NCBI GenBank assembly: GCA_002839675.1
Contig: PGYM01000002.1
Span: 101,351 to 165,350 of the forward strand
DNA length: 64,000 nucleotides
DNA from: Methanomicrobiales archaeon HGW-Methanomicrobiales-1
GTDB taxonomy: Archaea > Halobacteriota > Methanomicrobia > Methanomicrobiales > Methanospirillaceae
Direction: 5' to 3'
Shown here: one piece after another, positions 17,461 through 25,443 of the stretch
Layout of the letters: each line of letters opens with the position of its first letter
Numbering within the stretch: position 1 is the first letter of the stretch
Position numbers and translations under genes: made by a program
The notes under the pieces: model-generated
Told to the model about the DNA's origin: nothing
Databases searched by the model: none
Seen by the model: the letters and a program-made list of their open reading frames with translations, nothing else

Positions 17461-18414
17461 ATGACTAAAAAGCACATTTTCGGTCCGGTCCTCTCCCGCA
17501 GGCTCGGGCTCTCGCTTGGCGTTGACCTGATCCCATTCAAGATCTGCTCCTATGACTGCGCCTATTGTGAATGCGGAACCACTACCAACAAGACCCTCAT
17601 GCGGCAGGATTTTTTTCCTGCAAAAGATGTGATCGCTGAACTCCGCGACGTTCTTGCATCCCGTCCTCATCTCGATTCCATCACCTTTGCCGGTTCCGGT
17701 GAGCCAACACTCTCCCGCTCACTCGGGCCGGTGATCGCGTTTGTGAAACGCGAGTACCCGGAATATACCGTAAGTGTCCTCACCAACGGGAGTCTCATGA
17801 CCGATTCCGGGGTGCAGGAGGAACTCATCTCCGCAGATCTGGTGATCCCGACCCTGACCTCGGTATTCCAGGAAACCTTTGAGCGTATCCATCACCCCCA
17901 CCCATCGCTCCGGATAGATGCAATCATCGGGGGAATAGTGCAGTTCCGTAAGCGGTATTCCGGTGCCCTCTGGCTCGAAGTGTTCGTCATGCCCGGGCTC
18001 AATACCTCCACAGAGGAACTGACCGGCCTGAAAAAGGCGATCGAACGAATCCATCCGGATCATGTCCAGCTAAATACCCTTGACCGTCCTCCGGCGGAGG
18101 GGTGGGTTGAGGCTGCAACGGATGCCGAACTGGAACGAGTCAGTGCGGTGCTTGGACGGACAGGCATCGAAATCGTCGGCCGGAAACTTCCCGTTTCCCA
18201 CGCAACGAAAGCGAATATTGATGCAGGCGATCTGGTCCGGGCAACGCTCTGCCGGAGACCATCAACGGTCGAAGACCTCGTACGAACCACCGGTCTGAGC
18301 GGCGGCGAGGTGGCAAAAATTCTTGGCGTGCTTGAACGGGCAGGTACGGTAACTTCGCAGCGGGGTTCTCGGGGTGTTTTTTATGCGGTCTTACCGGGAA
18401 AAGATGATCAATAA
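17461..18414 (+). CDS. radical SAM protein (COG0731-like) with C-terminal winged helix
   Basis: 317 residues. The cluster motif CSYDCAYCECG (CxxxCxxC) is near residue 30, after VLSRRLGLSLGVDLIP, the opening typical of the COG0731 group (Fe-S oxidoreductases related to wyosine enzymes). TFAGSGEPTLS is the GGE-like SAM-binding strand. The last 65 residues (TVEDLVRTTGLSGGEVAKIL) form a winged-helix domain, so the enzyme may also bind nucleic acid or another partner. Substrate unknown. It stands alone on the plus strand ahead of the DtxR gene. Confidence 0.8.
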   Translation: MTKKHIFGPVLSRRLGLSLGVDLIPFKICSYDCAYCECGTTTNKTLMRQDFFPAKDVIAELRDVLASRPHLDSITFAGSGEPTLSRSLGPVIAFVKREYPEYTVSVLTNGSLMTDSGVQEELISADLVIPTLTSVFQETFERIHHPHPSLRIDAIIGGIVQFRKRYSGALWLEVFVMPGLNTSTEELTGLKKAIERIHPDHVQLNTLDRPPAEGWVEAATDAELERVSAVLGRTGIEIVGRKLPVSHATKANIDAGDLVRATLCRRPSTVEDLVRTTGLSGGEVAKILGVLERAGTVTSQRGSRGVFYAVLPGKDDQ

Positions 18415-18523
18415 GGAAACCTGAATGAATGTTACCAGCCTCGGACAACACTGCGCTTTTTGGCCGTTTCTTTACCGCAGAGCATGGGTTTACCGCAGAT
18501 ATCAAAGCCGGACATAACAAATG

Positions 18524-18540
18524 TTTGGGGTAAGCCCAAA
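18524..18540. promoter_or_regulatory. operator palindrome upstream of dtxR-like gene
   Basis: TTTGGGGTAAGCCCAAA, six-base arms TTTGGG/CCCAAA with a five-base spacer, 32 bases before the regulator ATG. A near copy occurs before the ABC transporter at 19055-19071. Two matched palindromes at a metalloregulator and its neighbour strongly suggest autoregulation by this protein. Confidence 0.65.
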
Positions 18541-18572
18541 CTTTATTCTGAAGTGCATGCATATACAGCTGC

Positions 18573-19022
18573 ATGGAGCCCGAGCGTGGTCTTGCCCTCT
18601 CCGCCCGTAAAGTGGACTACCTCAAATTTATATTAAAAACGGGGGGTACGGTCAGGACAAATGAGATCGCATCAGCGTTCAGCGTTGATCCTTCAACGAT
18701 CACAAAAACCCTTGCGGAAATTGCCGCTGCAGGATATATCACGCATACCCCTTACCACGGCGTGTCCCTGACCGATTTCGGTAAGCATCATGCAGAATTT
18801 CTCGTGAAACGTCACCGCATTCTCAGTCTTATGCTGGCCAGGAACGGCCTCCCCCCGCAAGAAGCCTGTCATGAGGCGGCACGGTTTGAGAGCCACGTTT
18901 CCAAAAAGGCAATTGACAGGATTTGCCATTTTATGGGACACCCCCGGCAGGGGGTATGCGGGGAAATTATGCACGACGATGGCTGCCTTATCGAAAACCA
19001 GAAGAACAGGAACCCGTCCTGA
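18573..19022 (+). CDS. DtxR/MntR-family metal-dependent transcription regulator
   Basis: 149 residues. An N-terminal winged helix-turn-helix (residues 12-70; TNEIASAFSVDPSTITKTL is the recognition region) is followed by a dimerisation/metal-binding domain with HHAEFLVKRHRIL, CHEAARFESHVS and a short His/Cys-bearing tail. The E-ARxxE/H pattern (EACHEAARFESHVS) corresponds to DtxR metal ligands. It lacks the SH3-like third domain, as in MntR-type members. Probably senses Fe, Mn or Zn and represses the downstream ABC operon through the TTGGG-N5-CCCAA sites before both units. Confidence 0.88.
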   Translation: MEPERGLALSARKVDYLKFILKTGGTVRTNEIASAFSVDPSTITKTLAEIAAAGYITHTPYHGVSLTDFGKHHAEFLVKRHRILSLMLARNGLPPQEACHEAARFESHVSKKAIDRICHFMGHPRQGVCGEIMHDDGCLIENQKNRNPS

Positions 19023-19054
19023 ACCATGAAAACCGGGGAACAGTAAGACTAAAA

Positions 19055-19071
19055 CTTGGGTAGAGCCCAAA
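19055..19071. promoter_or_regulatory. operator palindrome upstream of the metal ABC transporter
   Basis: CTTGGGTAGAGCCCAAA: TTGGG/CCCAA arms, spacer TAGAG, near-identical to the site at 18524-18540 (TTGGGGTAAGCCCAA). It lies 14 bases before the chosen start of the substrate-binding protein gene. Confidence 0.65.
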
Positions 19072-19085
19072 TTATGGTGAGTTTG

Positions 19086-20090
19086 ATGCAGGGACAGAAG
19101 ATTGCCGTGGTTCAGGAAACCAGAGACCGGGCCTCGACTGGCAGACACAGCCGCATAATTATGATACTGTGTGCAGTAGCTGGAGCGATGATCCTGCTAA
19201 TGGCGGCCGGGTGTATTCAGCAGCAGGAGACAGTGGTTTCTGCAAATGACGGGACAACTCCCCTCACCGTTGCCGTTACGATCCTGCCGCAGAAACAGTT
19301 CGTGGAAAGTATTGCCGGGGAACATGCCCGTGTCATCGTCCTCGTTCCCCCCGGGGCAGATCCCCATACCCATGAACCCACCCCAAAACAACTGGAGGAT
19401 ATCGGTCAGGCTTCCGTGTATTTCAAGGTGGGATCGGGTATCGAGTTTGAACGGGCATGGATGGACAAACTCAGCGGGGTCAATCGCCGGATGACGGTTG
19501 TTGACAGTTCAACGGGAATACACCTGATCTCCGGTTACCAGGACCCGGATGAAGAGGGTGCAGCACCGGGTACTCAGGATAAACCGGGAGTGCAAAACAG
19601 TGCAGATCCCCATATCTGGCTCTCGCCGAAAAATGCAAAGATCATGGTAGAGAACACGTACCAGGGACTTGCCCGGGCAGATCCCGTCCACAAAGCAGAG
19701 TACCGGGCCAATACGGACGCATACCTCAAAAAGCTTGACGAGCTGGATGCAGATATCAGCCTCGAGATCGCCCGTAATCAGGTCCACACGATAATGGTCT
19801 ATCACCCGGCATGGTCCTATTTTGCCCGCGATTATGGCCTTCTCCAGATCCCCATTGAAGCAGACGGCAAGGACCCCACACCCACGGGAATAGAAAACCT
19901 CATACAACAGGCAAAGGCAGACAATATTACCGTAATCTTCGCATCACCGCAATACAGTACAAAAAGTGCGAGTGTGATCGCTAAAGAGATCGGCGGCAGT
20001 GTGGCACTTGTCGACCCGCTCGAAGAAGATTATCTGGGAAATATCAGGAATGTCTCATCCGCATTTACCAGGGGGGTCAGCAGCACATGA
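19086..20090 (+). CDS. znuA: metal ABC transporter substrate-binding lipoprotein (ZnuA/MntA-like)
   Basis: 334 residues from ATG 19086, preceded by GGTGAG. A TTG-initiated longer frame (19056) begins inside the operator and is unlikely. An unusually long charged N-terminus leads to a hydrophobic signal with a lipobox MAAGC, then VAVTILPQKQFVESIAG and DPHTHEPTPKQLEDI, where the HTH histidine is a metal ligand of the cluster A-1 binding proteins. DPHIWLSP and MVYHPAWSYFARDYGL supply two more His ligands. A short charged insertion (DPDEEGAAPGTQDKPG) takes the place of the His-rich loop. Captures Zn, Mn or similar outside the membrane. Confidence 0.88.
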   Translation: MQGQKIAVVQETRDRASTGRHSRIIMILCAVAGAMILLMAAGCIQQQETVVSANDGTTPLTVAVTILPQKQFVESIAGEHARVIVLVPPGADPHTHEPTPKQLEDIGQASVYFKVGSGIEFERAWMDKLSGVNRRMTVVDSSTGIHLISGYQDPDEEGAAPGTQDKPGVQNSADPHIWLSPKNAKIMVENTYQGLARADPVHKAEYRANTDAYLKKLDELDADISLEIARNQVHTIMVYHPAWSYFARDYGLLQIPIEADGKDPTPTGIENLIQQAKADNITVIFASPQYSTKSASVIAKEIGGSVALVDPLEEDYLGNIRNVSSAFTRGVSST

Positions 20091-20857
20091 CGGAAGAACC
20101 GGTAATTGAGGTCAAAGACCTCTGGCTCAGCAGGAAAGGTGAGGTGATCCTTGAAGATATCAACCTCCGCGTCTTACACAAGGACTTTTTTGCAATCATC
20201 GGGCCAAACGGAAGTGGAAAGACCACGCTTCTTAAGGTTATCCTCGGCCTCATCCCTCCCGATCGCGGGACTATACGCATCCTTGGCGGGTCACCGCAGG
20301 AGAAACGGCACCTCATTGGCTATGTTCCCCAGTTGCGGACATTCGATTTTGATTATCCCATCAGCGTCCGGGGGATGGTCCTCTCAGGCCTGCTTGGCCG
20401 GAAAACAGGCATCTTCAAGACATTCAGTGATGGGGATAAAGCACTTGCAGACAAGGCGCTCTCGACCATGGGGATCGCACATCTCGCCGACCGCACCATC
20501 CGTAACCTCTCGGGAGGTGAACAGCAGCGGGTGGTGATTGCCCGGGCACTGGTGGGCAGCCCGCAGGTGCTCTTCCTCGATGAGCCAACCGTGTTTGTTG
20601 ATACACCGACCGAGACGCAGTTTTATGATATTCTCGGGAATCTGGCACGTACAATGACGATTGTGTTAGTCACCCACGATATCGGGGTGATCATTTCCCA
20701 CGTCACCAAGGTAGCCTGCCTCAATCGCCGTCTCTACACCCATGACTCACGGGAACTGACCGAAGATATGATCCAGGGGGCCTACCAATGTCCGGTTGAT
20801 ATCATCGCCCATGGACACCCTCACCGGGTGTTCAGTCCGCATACACCGGAGGACTAG
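20087..20857 (+). CDS. znuC: metal ABC transporter ATP-binding protein
   Basis: 256 residues. Walker A GPNGSGKTTLL, signature LSGGEQQRVVIARAL, Walker B VLFLDEP and the H-loop THDIGVI are all present, so it should be an active ATPase. It overlaps znuA by four bases and is followed two bases later by the permease. The FDFDYPISVRGMVLSGLLGR Q-loop region is typical of the Znu/Mnt group. Metal selectivity is not encoded here. Confidence 0.9.
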   Translation: MTEEPVIEVKDLWLSRKGEVILEDINLRVLHKDFFAIIGPNGSGKTTLLKVILGLIPPDRGTIRILGGSPQEKRHLIGYVPQLRTFDFDYPISVRGMVLSGLLGRKTGIFKTFSDGDKALADKALSTMGIAHLADRTIRNLSGGEQQRVVIARALVGSPQVLFLDEPTVFVDTPTETQFYDILGNLARTMTIVLVTHDIGVIISHVTKVACLNRRLYTHDSRELTEDMIQGAYQCPVDIIAHGHPHRVFSPHTPED

Positions 20858-20859
20858 CC

Positions 20860-21666
20860 GTGCTCTATCTTCTCGGCTACGAATTTTTCCAGAATGCCCT
20901 TATTGCAGGGGTGCTTGCAAGTATCGCCTGCGGTATCATCGGGACCTATGTGATCATCCGGCGCATGGTTGCAGTCAGCGGCGGGGTTTCCCACGCGGCC
21001 TTCGGGGGCATTGGTCTTGGTTATTACCTTGGGATTGAACCGCTGCTGGGAGCACTCGTGTTTACGGTCGGGGCTGCATTGACCATGGGTGAACTCGAAC
21101 ATCGGGCAAAGCAGAACATGGACACGCTTATCGGTGCAGTGTGGGCAACCGGCATGGCGCTGGGTATCCTCTTCATCTACTTAACACCCGGATTTGCACC
21201 CGATCTCTTCGGGTACCTTTTCGGCAATATACTGCTGGTACCCCAGGGCGACCTGTTGCTCATGCTGGTGCTCATCGTCATTATTGTTATCACCGTGGGA
21301 CTGCTGTTCAATGACCTTCTTGCGGTCACTTTCGATGAAGAGTATGCAACGGTAATCAACCTGCCCGTAGAGCGACTCCTGCTGATCCTGCTGGTGCTCA
21401 TCGCCCTTACCGTTGTTATGCTCATCCAGGTGGTCGGGATCATCCTTGTCATCGCCCTGCTCACACTCCCGGCGGCAATCAGCCGGGAATGCACATCAAA
21501 AGTGGGAACCATGATGATCTATGCAATCCTGTTAGGGATTGCATTCACCACCACAGGCATCTTCCTCTCGGCATTTCTAAACATACCCTCAGGCGCAACC
21601 ATCATCCTGGTGAGTGCAGCGGTATACGGACTTGTGCTGGTAAAAAAGAGACTGGCTGGCAGATAA
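20860..21666 (+). CDS. znuB: metal ABC transporter permease
   Basis: 268 residues, GTG start two bases after znuC. About eight hydrophobic segments and the family motif VIRRMVAVSGGVSHAAFGGIG, the coupling and channel region of ABC-3 permeases. Ends the metal uptake operon. A hairpin plus T-run lies 130 bases downstream. Confidence 0.9.
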   Translation: MLYLLGYEFFQNALIAGVLASIACGIIGTYVIIRRMVAVSGGVSHAAFGGIGLGYYLGIEPLLGALVFTVGAALTMGELEHRAKQNMDTLIGAVWATGMALGILFIYLTPGFAPDLFGYLFGNILLVPQGDLLLMLVLIVIIVITVGLLFNDLLAVTFDEEYATVINLPVERLLLILLVLIALTVVMLIQVVGIILVIALLTLPAAISRECTSKVGTMMIYAILLGIAFTTTGIFLSAFLNIPSGATIILVSAAVYGLVLVKKRLAGR

Positions 21667-21796
21667 CAGATTCACCGGGAATTCAGGAGGGGCTGGGTTA
21701 GCGATGACCAAATCCGGGGCTGATCGATCCAAAACCCCCCACCGGGTTGCCTGCACTATCCCACCTCAGTAACAGATCATTTTCCTCCGGATTGAT

Positions 21797-21830
21797 TTGG
21801 TTTTTTTAGATGCCCCAAACCAAAGTTTTT
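21797..21830 (+). terminator. hairpin TTTGGTTT/AAACCAAA followed by T run
   Basis: Perfect eight-base arms (21797-21804 and 21818-21825) followed by GTTTTT. It probably ends the metal-transporter transcript and directly precedes the shared 24-bp motif of the next unit. It might instead be part of that unit's regulation. Confidence 0.45.
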
Positions 21831-21835
21831 AAGTA

Positions 21836-21859
21836 TTTATGCGCATATGAGTAATTAAG
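21836..21859. promoter_or_regulatory. shared 24-bp promoter motif, site 1
   Basis: ATTTATGCGCATATGAGTAA followed by TTAA, identical over 24 bases to site 2 (25115-25138) and close to site 3 (26270-26293). It contains the palindromes TATGCGCATA and CATATG. It lies 30 bases before the MPGLDGTGP gene. Candidate operator of the DUF134 regulator encoded in this cluster. Confidence 0.65.
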
Positions 21860-21888
21860 GAACCAAAACAGGTGCCAGGAGAATTTCA

Positions 21889-22137
21889 ATGCCAGGATTA
21901 GACGGAACAGGACCACAGGGAAATAGTCCGATTATCGGCAGGGGAATTGGCAGGTGCCGCATAACTCCTGTACTTACGCAGGAACTTACCGTCGCATCAC
22001 AACCGTCTCATAATGAGAACATACCTGCGATCTCACCGGGTTCCGCACAGGCGGTTCCGGTCTATGGTCGTCGGCGTGGGGGTGTTCCCTGCGGGTGCGG
22101 ACATGGCTTTGGGGGCAACAGGCGCCCCAAAGGATAA
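21889..22137 (+). CDS. small MPGLDGTGPQG-type protein (DUF5320-like)
   Basis: 82 residues. The N-terminus MPGLDGTGPQGNSPIIGRGI matches the MPGxDGTGPxGxGPxTGRG signature of small proteins usually found next to NifX-like and Mrp-like genes. The middle is unconserved. The end is basic and Gly-rich with a CGCGHGFGG cysteine/histidine patch that could bind metal. First gene of the unit driven from site 1; followed 27 bases later by the NifX-like gene. Function unknown. Confidence 0.75.
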   Translation: MPGLDGTGPQGNSPIIGRGIGRCRITPVLTQELTVASQPSHNENIPAISPGSAQAVPVYGRRRGGVPCGCGHGFGGNRRPKG

Positions 22138-22164
22138 GAATTCAATATTTTTCGAGGTTTATTC

Positions 22165-22521
22165 ATGAAAGTAGCAATCGCAAAAGAAGGAGATATGGTG
22201 TCCGAGCATTTCGGACACTGTACTGAATACGCAGTGTTCGTTATCGAAGAATCAAAGATTACCTCTCAGGAAGTTCTCGAGAGCCCCGGGCACGAGCCGG
22301 GAAAATTGCCGCCATTCCTTGCCTCAAAAAAGGTTACGCACGTCCTCGCAGGCGGCATGGGCCCACGGGCCGTGGACCTGTTCTGCGAAAACAATATCGA
22401 GGTTTTCCTTGGAGTACGGGGCAAGATCGAGACCGTAATCAAGGATTTCATAGCAGGAAAGATTGGACAGGGTGAGAGCAGTTGTACCCACGGCCCCGAT
22501 CACGAATGCAGTGGGCATTAA
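22165..22521 (+). CDS. NifX/NafY-like Fe-Mo cluster-binding family protein
   Basis: 118 residues, a single dinitrogenase iron-molybdenum cofactor domain (MKVAIAKEGDMVSEHFGHC, then AGGMGPRAVDLF). In nitrogenase systems this fold carries Fe-S or FeMo clusters; stand-alone archaeal copies accompany Mrp/NBP35 ATPases and are of unknown role. The C-terminal tail (CTHGPDHECSGH) has two Cys and three His, a likely metal site. A carrier for a metal cluster is the natural inference. Second gene of the site-1 unit. Confidence 0.85.
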   Translation: MKVAIAKEGDMVSEHFGHCTEYAVFVIEESKITSQEVLESPGHEPGKLPPFLASKKVTHVLAGGMGPRAVDLFCENNIEVFLGVRGKIETVIKDFIAGKIGQGESSCTHGPDHECSGH

Positions 22522-22693
22522 CCCCATGGTGTCACGTGCGCTTTCCTGAAGAGATGATGATCACTTCCCGTTTTAACGGAAATGCAGAGGCCGGATGTTC
22601 CAGCACTTTAAAAAGACGGCCCCTCACCGGGTAATCATTTTTGATACATCTGTTTCACGACAGCCACCTCCATCAGAATCATGAAGGAATAAC

Positions 22694-23020
22694 ATGGCAC
22701 GCAACAGGGAGATTCCTGAACTTCTTGAACAGTATATGGAGCAATTTGGCGAAACTCAACGATGGATCACGGTACAGGAATTCCGCACATATTTTCAGCT
22801 GGATGAATCTTCTGCACCGGCGATTTCCGGCTTTCTGCGCAGGATCTATCATGGCCCGTTCTTTTCCTGTCATTACCGGGTTGAAAGAATGGAGAAAATT
22901 GTCGTGAACACCCCGCAGCGCAGGTTCATAAAACGATACCTGGTAAAGAAGAGACCTGCTCCTCGCGTGAAATCTGCCAGGGAGCACAATAAATCGCAAG
23001 AAAAAACTTTTTTACCCTGA
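22694..23020 (+). CDS. unrecognised ~105-residue protein family, member 1
   Basis: 108 residues. I do not recognise the family. It is clearly paralogous to the genes at 25444 and 29061: all share a PELL start, G-x4-WxTVxExRxxFxL, an SGFLxRxxxG stretch, a single conserved Cys, VxRxEK and a YLVxxR end. The WITVQEFRTYFQL...SGFLRR part looks like a helix-turn-helix with a wing, so nucleic-acid binding or protein docking is possible. It lies 172 bases after the NifX-like gene and is followed by element copy A. Basic tail (KSAREHNKSQEK). Confidence 0.7.
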   Translation: MARNREIPELLEQYMEQFGETQRWITVQEFRTYFQLDESSAPAISGFLRRIYHGPFFSCHYRVERMEKIVVNTPQRRFIKRYLVKKRPAPRVKSAREHNKSQEKTFLP

Positions 23021-23042
23021 TATACAGGAACATTATTTTACC

Positions 23043-23184
23043 ATGATTGCTAAAATACGGCAGGAAATTCCCTCTTCAAATGGGCATCAAAGGCCCTGCG
23101 GTCGAGGCATTTTTCACCACATCATTTAGCCCATCCGGACCCTGAAAAGTCAACAGGAATATGAATACGAGGGTCATTTTTCAG
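23043..23184 (+). repeat. dispersed intergenic element, copy A
   Basis: 142 bases, aligned nearly gap-free with copy B (29540-29683), with about 97 of 140 positions identical by hand count. Conserved blocks are GATTGC, AAATACGG, GGAAA, CCCTC, CAAAGGCC, AGGCATTTTT, TTTAG, CCATCC, AAAAGTC, GGAAT, GAATA and GAGG. It begins 22 bases after a member of the unrecognised paralogue family, just as copy B follows another member. It may be a structured RNA, a mobile miniature element, or a conserved 3' region. Confidence 0.6.
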
Positions 23185-23285
23185 GGGACATCTAAAAAAT
23201 AGGGATTCCGGCGGTTGAACCAAATATGCCGGACCTTACAGGTGTAGGTACGTATATATCCCGTCCCACCTCATCACACATGTAG

Positions 23286-23504
23286 GTGAAAAGGTTGAAG
23301 ATCGGAGAAAAGAATGTCGGTATGATCGACCGTGTGGTCAGGATCATTCTTGGAATCGTACTTATTGGTGTTTTCGCCCTTAACATGGTCGCTTCACCAT
23401 GGTCATATCTCGTTGCACTCATCGGGCTGATTGCGCTTATCACCGGAGTTGTCGGGACCTGCGCCTTGTATTCCCTCATCGGCATGAATACATTAGGAAA
23501 GTAG
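23286..23504 (+). CDS. DUF2892 (YgaP-like) small membrane protein
   Basis: 72 residues from a GTG; a TTG three codons later is an alternative start. NVGMIDRVVRIILGIVL followed by a second hydrophobic segment and TGVVGTCALYSLIGMNT is the DUF2892 pattern: two transmembrane helices and the conserved Gly-x-Cys-x-Leu-Tyr end. In bacteria this module is fused to or adjacent to rhodanese-type sulfur-handling proteins. Preceded by a TATA-like GTATATATCC (23252-23261). It stands between the accessory units; its role there is unknown. Confidence 0.7.
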   Translation: MKRLKIGEKNVGMIDRVVRIILGIVLIGVFALNMVASPWSYLVALIGLIALITGVVGTCALYSLIGMNTLGK

Positions 23505-23799
23505 GCTAAAAGAGAGTCTCAAAAAGAGCCTTCACCCGGAAGAAGCGCTCATCTGACTTCACAAATTTTCATAAGTACTTCACCGGGCCCGTGTCAGACT
23601 CCTTTTTGCAGCAGGGGATACTGAGCTGTGTTGGGCTTATCGCATTTCTTTGTCCGTATTCATGGATTATCAGGAGCAATGGCCTTCTGATAGGAGGAAG
23701 TGGATGCTTCCTCCACAGGATATCGCCTTTTGATTTGTTCCTGGTACTTCCATTGGATTTATTAATCCGGACATCTTCAGAGAATCATAAGGAATTCCC
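23505..23799 (+). other. 295-base gap, no gene recognised
   Basis: A 70-codon plus-strand frame (23591-23803) has no start site signal or family features. Nothing else noted. Confidence 0.4.
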
Positions 23800-24093
23800 A
23801 TGAAACGCGTCACCATCAATGCAATCATCGATATCGGCTGCCTGATCACGTTCATCCCGTCGCTTGTCACCGGGCTTGTTCTGTATATTGTGCTCCCATC
23901 AGGAGGGGGGAGAGGAAACAGCTGGGTAACGTACCTGGATATCCCCCGCAGCCAATGGGTCACGATGCACAATTACACGAGTTTTGCATTCACCGCTCTG
24001 CTCATCCTCCATGTGCTCCTGCACTGGAGATTTTTCCGGAATATCAAGCAATGCATCTCTCCCGGAGAAAAGACCTCGTGTGATGTTGAATAG
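23800..24093 (+). CDS. DUF4405 cytochrome b-like small membrane protein
   Basis: 97 residues with two hydrophobic helices. The first follows MKRVTINAIIDIGCLITF. The second, after SQWVTMHNYTSFAFTALLILHVLLHW, cut here as WVTMHNYTSF and LLILHVLLHW, contains three histidines spaced like the heme ligands of DUF4405/cytochrome b561-like proteins (xxxH...H...LHW). It may bind heme or a metal in the membrane. Its neighbours are the DUF2892 protein and a convergent MBL-fold gene. Confidence 0.7.
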   Translation: MKRVTINAIIDIGCLITFIPSLVTGLVLYIVLPSGGGRGNSWVTYLDIPRSQWVTMHNYTSFAFTALLILHVLLHWRFFRNIKQCISPGEKTSCDVE

Positions 24094-24140
24094 GTCTCAA
24101 AGATTATCATTTTTAAAAAAGAGAACCCACCTGAGGGACT

Positions 24141-24992
24141 CTACCAAGAGATCGTCATTCCCACGCCCACTTCCTTCATGGGACAATAGGCTGCAAGCTC
24201 GAGTTTTGACGGAAGTGAGGTGCAGTGGCAGGCATGCAGGGCATTGAGATGAAGGCGGTTTAAGTATTTTCCCGACTTTGACATCCGTTTTGGTTCCGGC
24301 GAAAGAAGATGAAGCCCGCCGATGATATCGGCAACCCTCCGTTCCCCGCAGACCTCTCTTGCATATTCCGTGATGTTACAGATTCCCGCATGTGAACATC
24401 CGGTGATGATAACGAGTCCTTCTTCCGAGCGGAACGCGAGCGCGGTGTCGTCAAGCAGGTAATCCGGTTCAATGGTTCCGTCAGGATGATGAATGATCCG
24501 CTTGTCAGGATCTGCCTGCTCGAACGCAAATCTCCGTGGGATCTCCCCCAGAAAGACAAGGTCATCCGTAATCCAGACCGGTTTTGCGGACAGGTTGGCC
24601 GGGAACTGCCGGCAGATCTCCTCCTCGCTCACTGCCGATCCGTTTTTCCTGCCATCTTTTTCCTTGGGCCAGAAACAGCGGGGGTGAGCAATGAGGTTAG
24701 GCACCCGTGGCAAAACCCCCTCCGTTGTTGCACCGGCAAGGTGCCGGGCAAACGCGGCCAATCCTCCGGTATGATCGATATGTCCATGTGAGAGGACGAG
24801 GAAATCCAGATCCCGGAGGTTGATTCCCATCTTCTCTGAATTCGTAAGGAACAGCTCTGATAAGCCGGTATCAAAGAGGATCTTCTTTCCAGCAGTTTCA
24901 ATGAAAAACGAGAGCCCGGCTTCGCCACAAAAATCATGGTCCGTGAGGGTGGTGTTATCGACAAGGACCGTGAGGGAGAGCTGAATCATCAT
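24141..24992 (-). CDS. MBL-fold metallohydrolase of the COG1237 (MJ0301-like) family
   Basis: 283 residues. VLSHGHIDHTGGL is the HxHxDH-type metal motif, with FDTGLSELFLTN upstream and TGCSHAGICNI plus GGLHLL downstream, the pattern of the group that includes 7,8-dihydropterin-6-methyl-4-aminobenzene-phosphate synthase (MJ0301) of methanopterin synthesis. Whether this copy makes the pterin or acts on another substrate is unclear; such genes often accompany NifX-like and DUF134 genes. It is the only gene of the accessory cluster on the minus strand. Confidence 0.8.
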   Translation of the reverse strand: MMIQLSLTVLVDNTTLTDHDFCGEAGLSFFIETAGKKILFDTGLSELFLTNSEKMGINLRDLDFLVLSHGHIDHTGGLAAFARHLAGATTEGVLPRVPNLIAHPRCFWPKEKDGRKNGSAVSEEEICRQFPANLSAKPVWITDDLVFLGEIPRRFAFEQADPDKRIIHHPDGTIEPDYLLDDTALAFRSEEGLVIITGCSHAGICNITEYAREVCGERRVADIIGGLHLLSPEPKRMSKSGKYLNRLHLNALHACHCTSLPSKLELAAYCPMKEVGVGMTISW

Positions 24993-25114
24993 GAAGAATA
25001 TCGATCAGGAGAAGGGATGAGCTTTTTCTTTTTTCTGATAGTATGGACAGGGCCGAAAAAGAAGAGGGAAGAAACCATCAGTCAGTACACTGTCAGGGGG
25101 CAATGGTTTAAATG

Positions 25115-25138
25115 ATTTATGCGCATATGAGTAATTAA
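25115..25138. promoter_or_regulatory. shared 24-bp promoter motif, site 2
   Basis: Identical over 24 bases to site 1 (21836-21859). It lies 30 bases before the ATG of the Cys-rich protein, almost the same spacing as at site 1. The TTTAAAT just upstream may serve as TATA box. Confidence 0.65.
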
Positions 25139-25167
25139 CGTACGACAACCGTACTGTAGGTGAACAA

Positions 25168-25401
25168 ATGCCAGAAGATACACAACCAGCGTCCAACGAG
25201 ACCACGAAATCTAATAATAAAACCGAATCCTCCCTGCATACCTGCGCCTGCGGCGAGCAGCACGAGGATCTCCCCGGCTCCCCCAGCCACCGGGATGCCT
25301 GCACGTCCACCCTTAAATTTGGCGATTCCTGTTGCTGCGGATCCGGCGAGGCAGCAAAAGAAGCACGCCACCGCTGCGGCCACGGGCCGAGATGCCGGTA
25401 A
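25168..25401 (+). CDS. cysteine/histidine-rich small protein
   Basis: 77 residues. No family recognised. The first 25 residues are polar (MPEDTQPASNETTKSNNKTE); the rest holds eight Cys and four His in clusters: HTCACGEQH, DACTS, DSCCCGSG and HRCGHGPRC. This looks like a metal-binding or metal-delivery protein. The ATG is 30 bases after site 2, with TAGGTGA before it. It is the first gene of a unit that continues with family member 2 and the DUF134 regulator. Its C-terminal CGHGPRC recalls the tail of the MPGLDGTGP protein. Confidence 0.65.
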   Translation: MPEDTQPASNETTKSNNKTESSLHTCACGEQHEDLPGSPSHRDACTSTLKFGDSCCCGSGEAAKEARHRCGHGPRCR

Positions 25402-25443
25402 GCACAGCACTCTTCATTCCACAGCGCAACGACAGAACCTCTC

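Noticed and set aside
19056..20090. Longer znuA starting at TTG 19056
   Set aside because: That start lies inside the operator palindrome and has no Shine-Dalgarno; ATG 19086 has GGTGAG.
23591..23803. 70-codon hydrophobic ORF between DUF2892 and DUF4405 genes
   Set aside because: No ribosome site, no recognisable family, and it overlaps the start of the DUF4405 gene.
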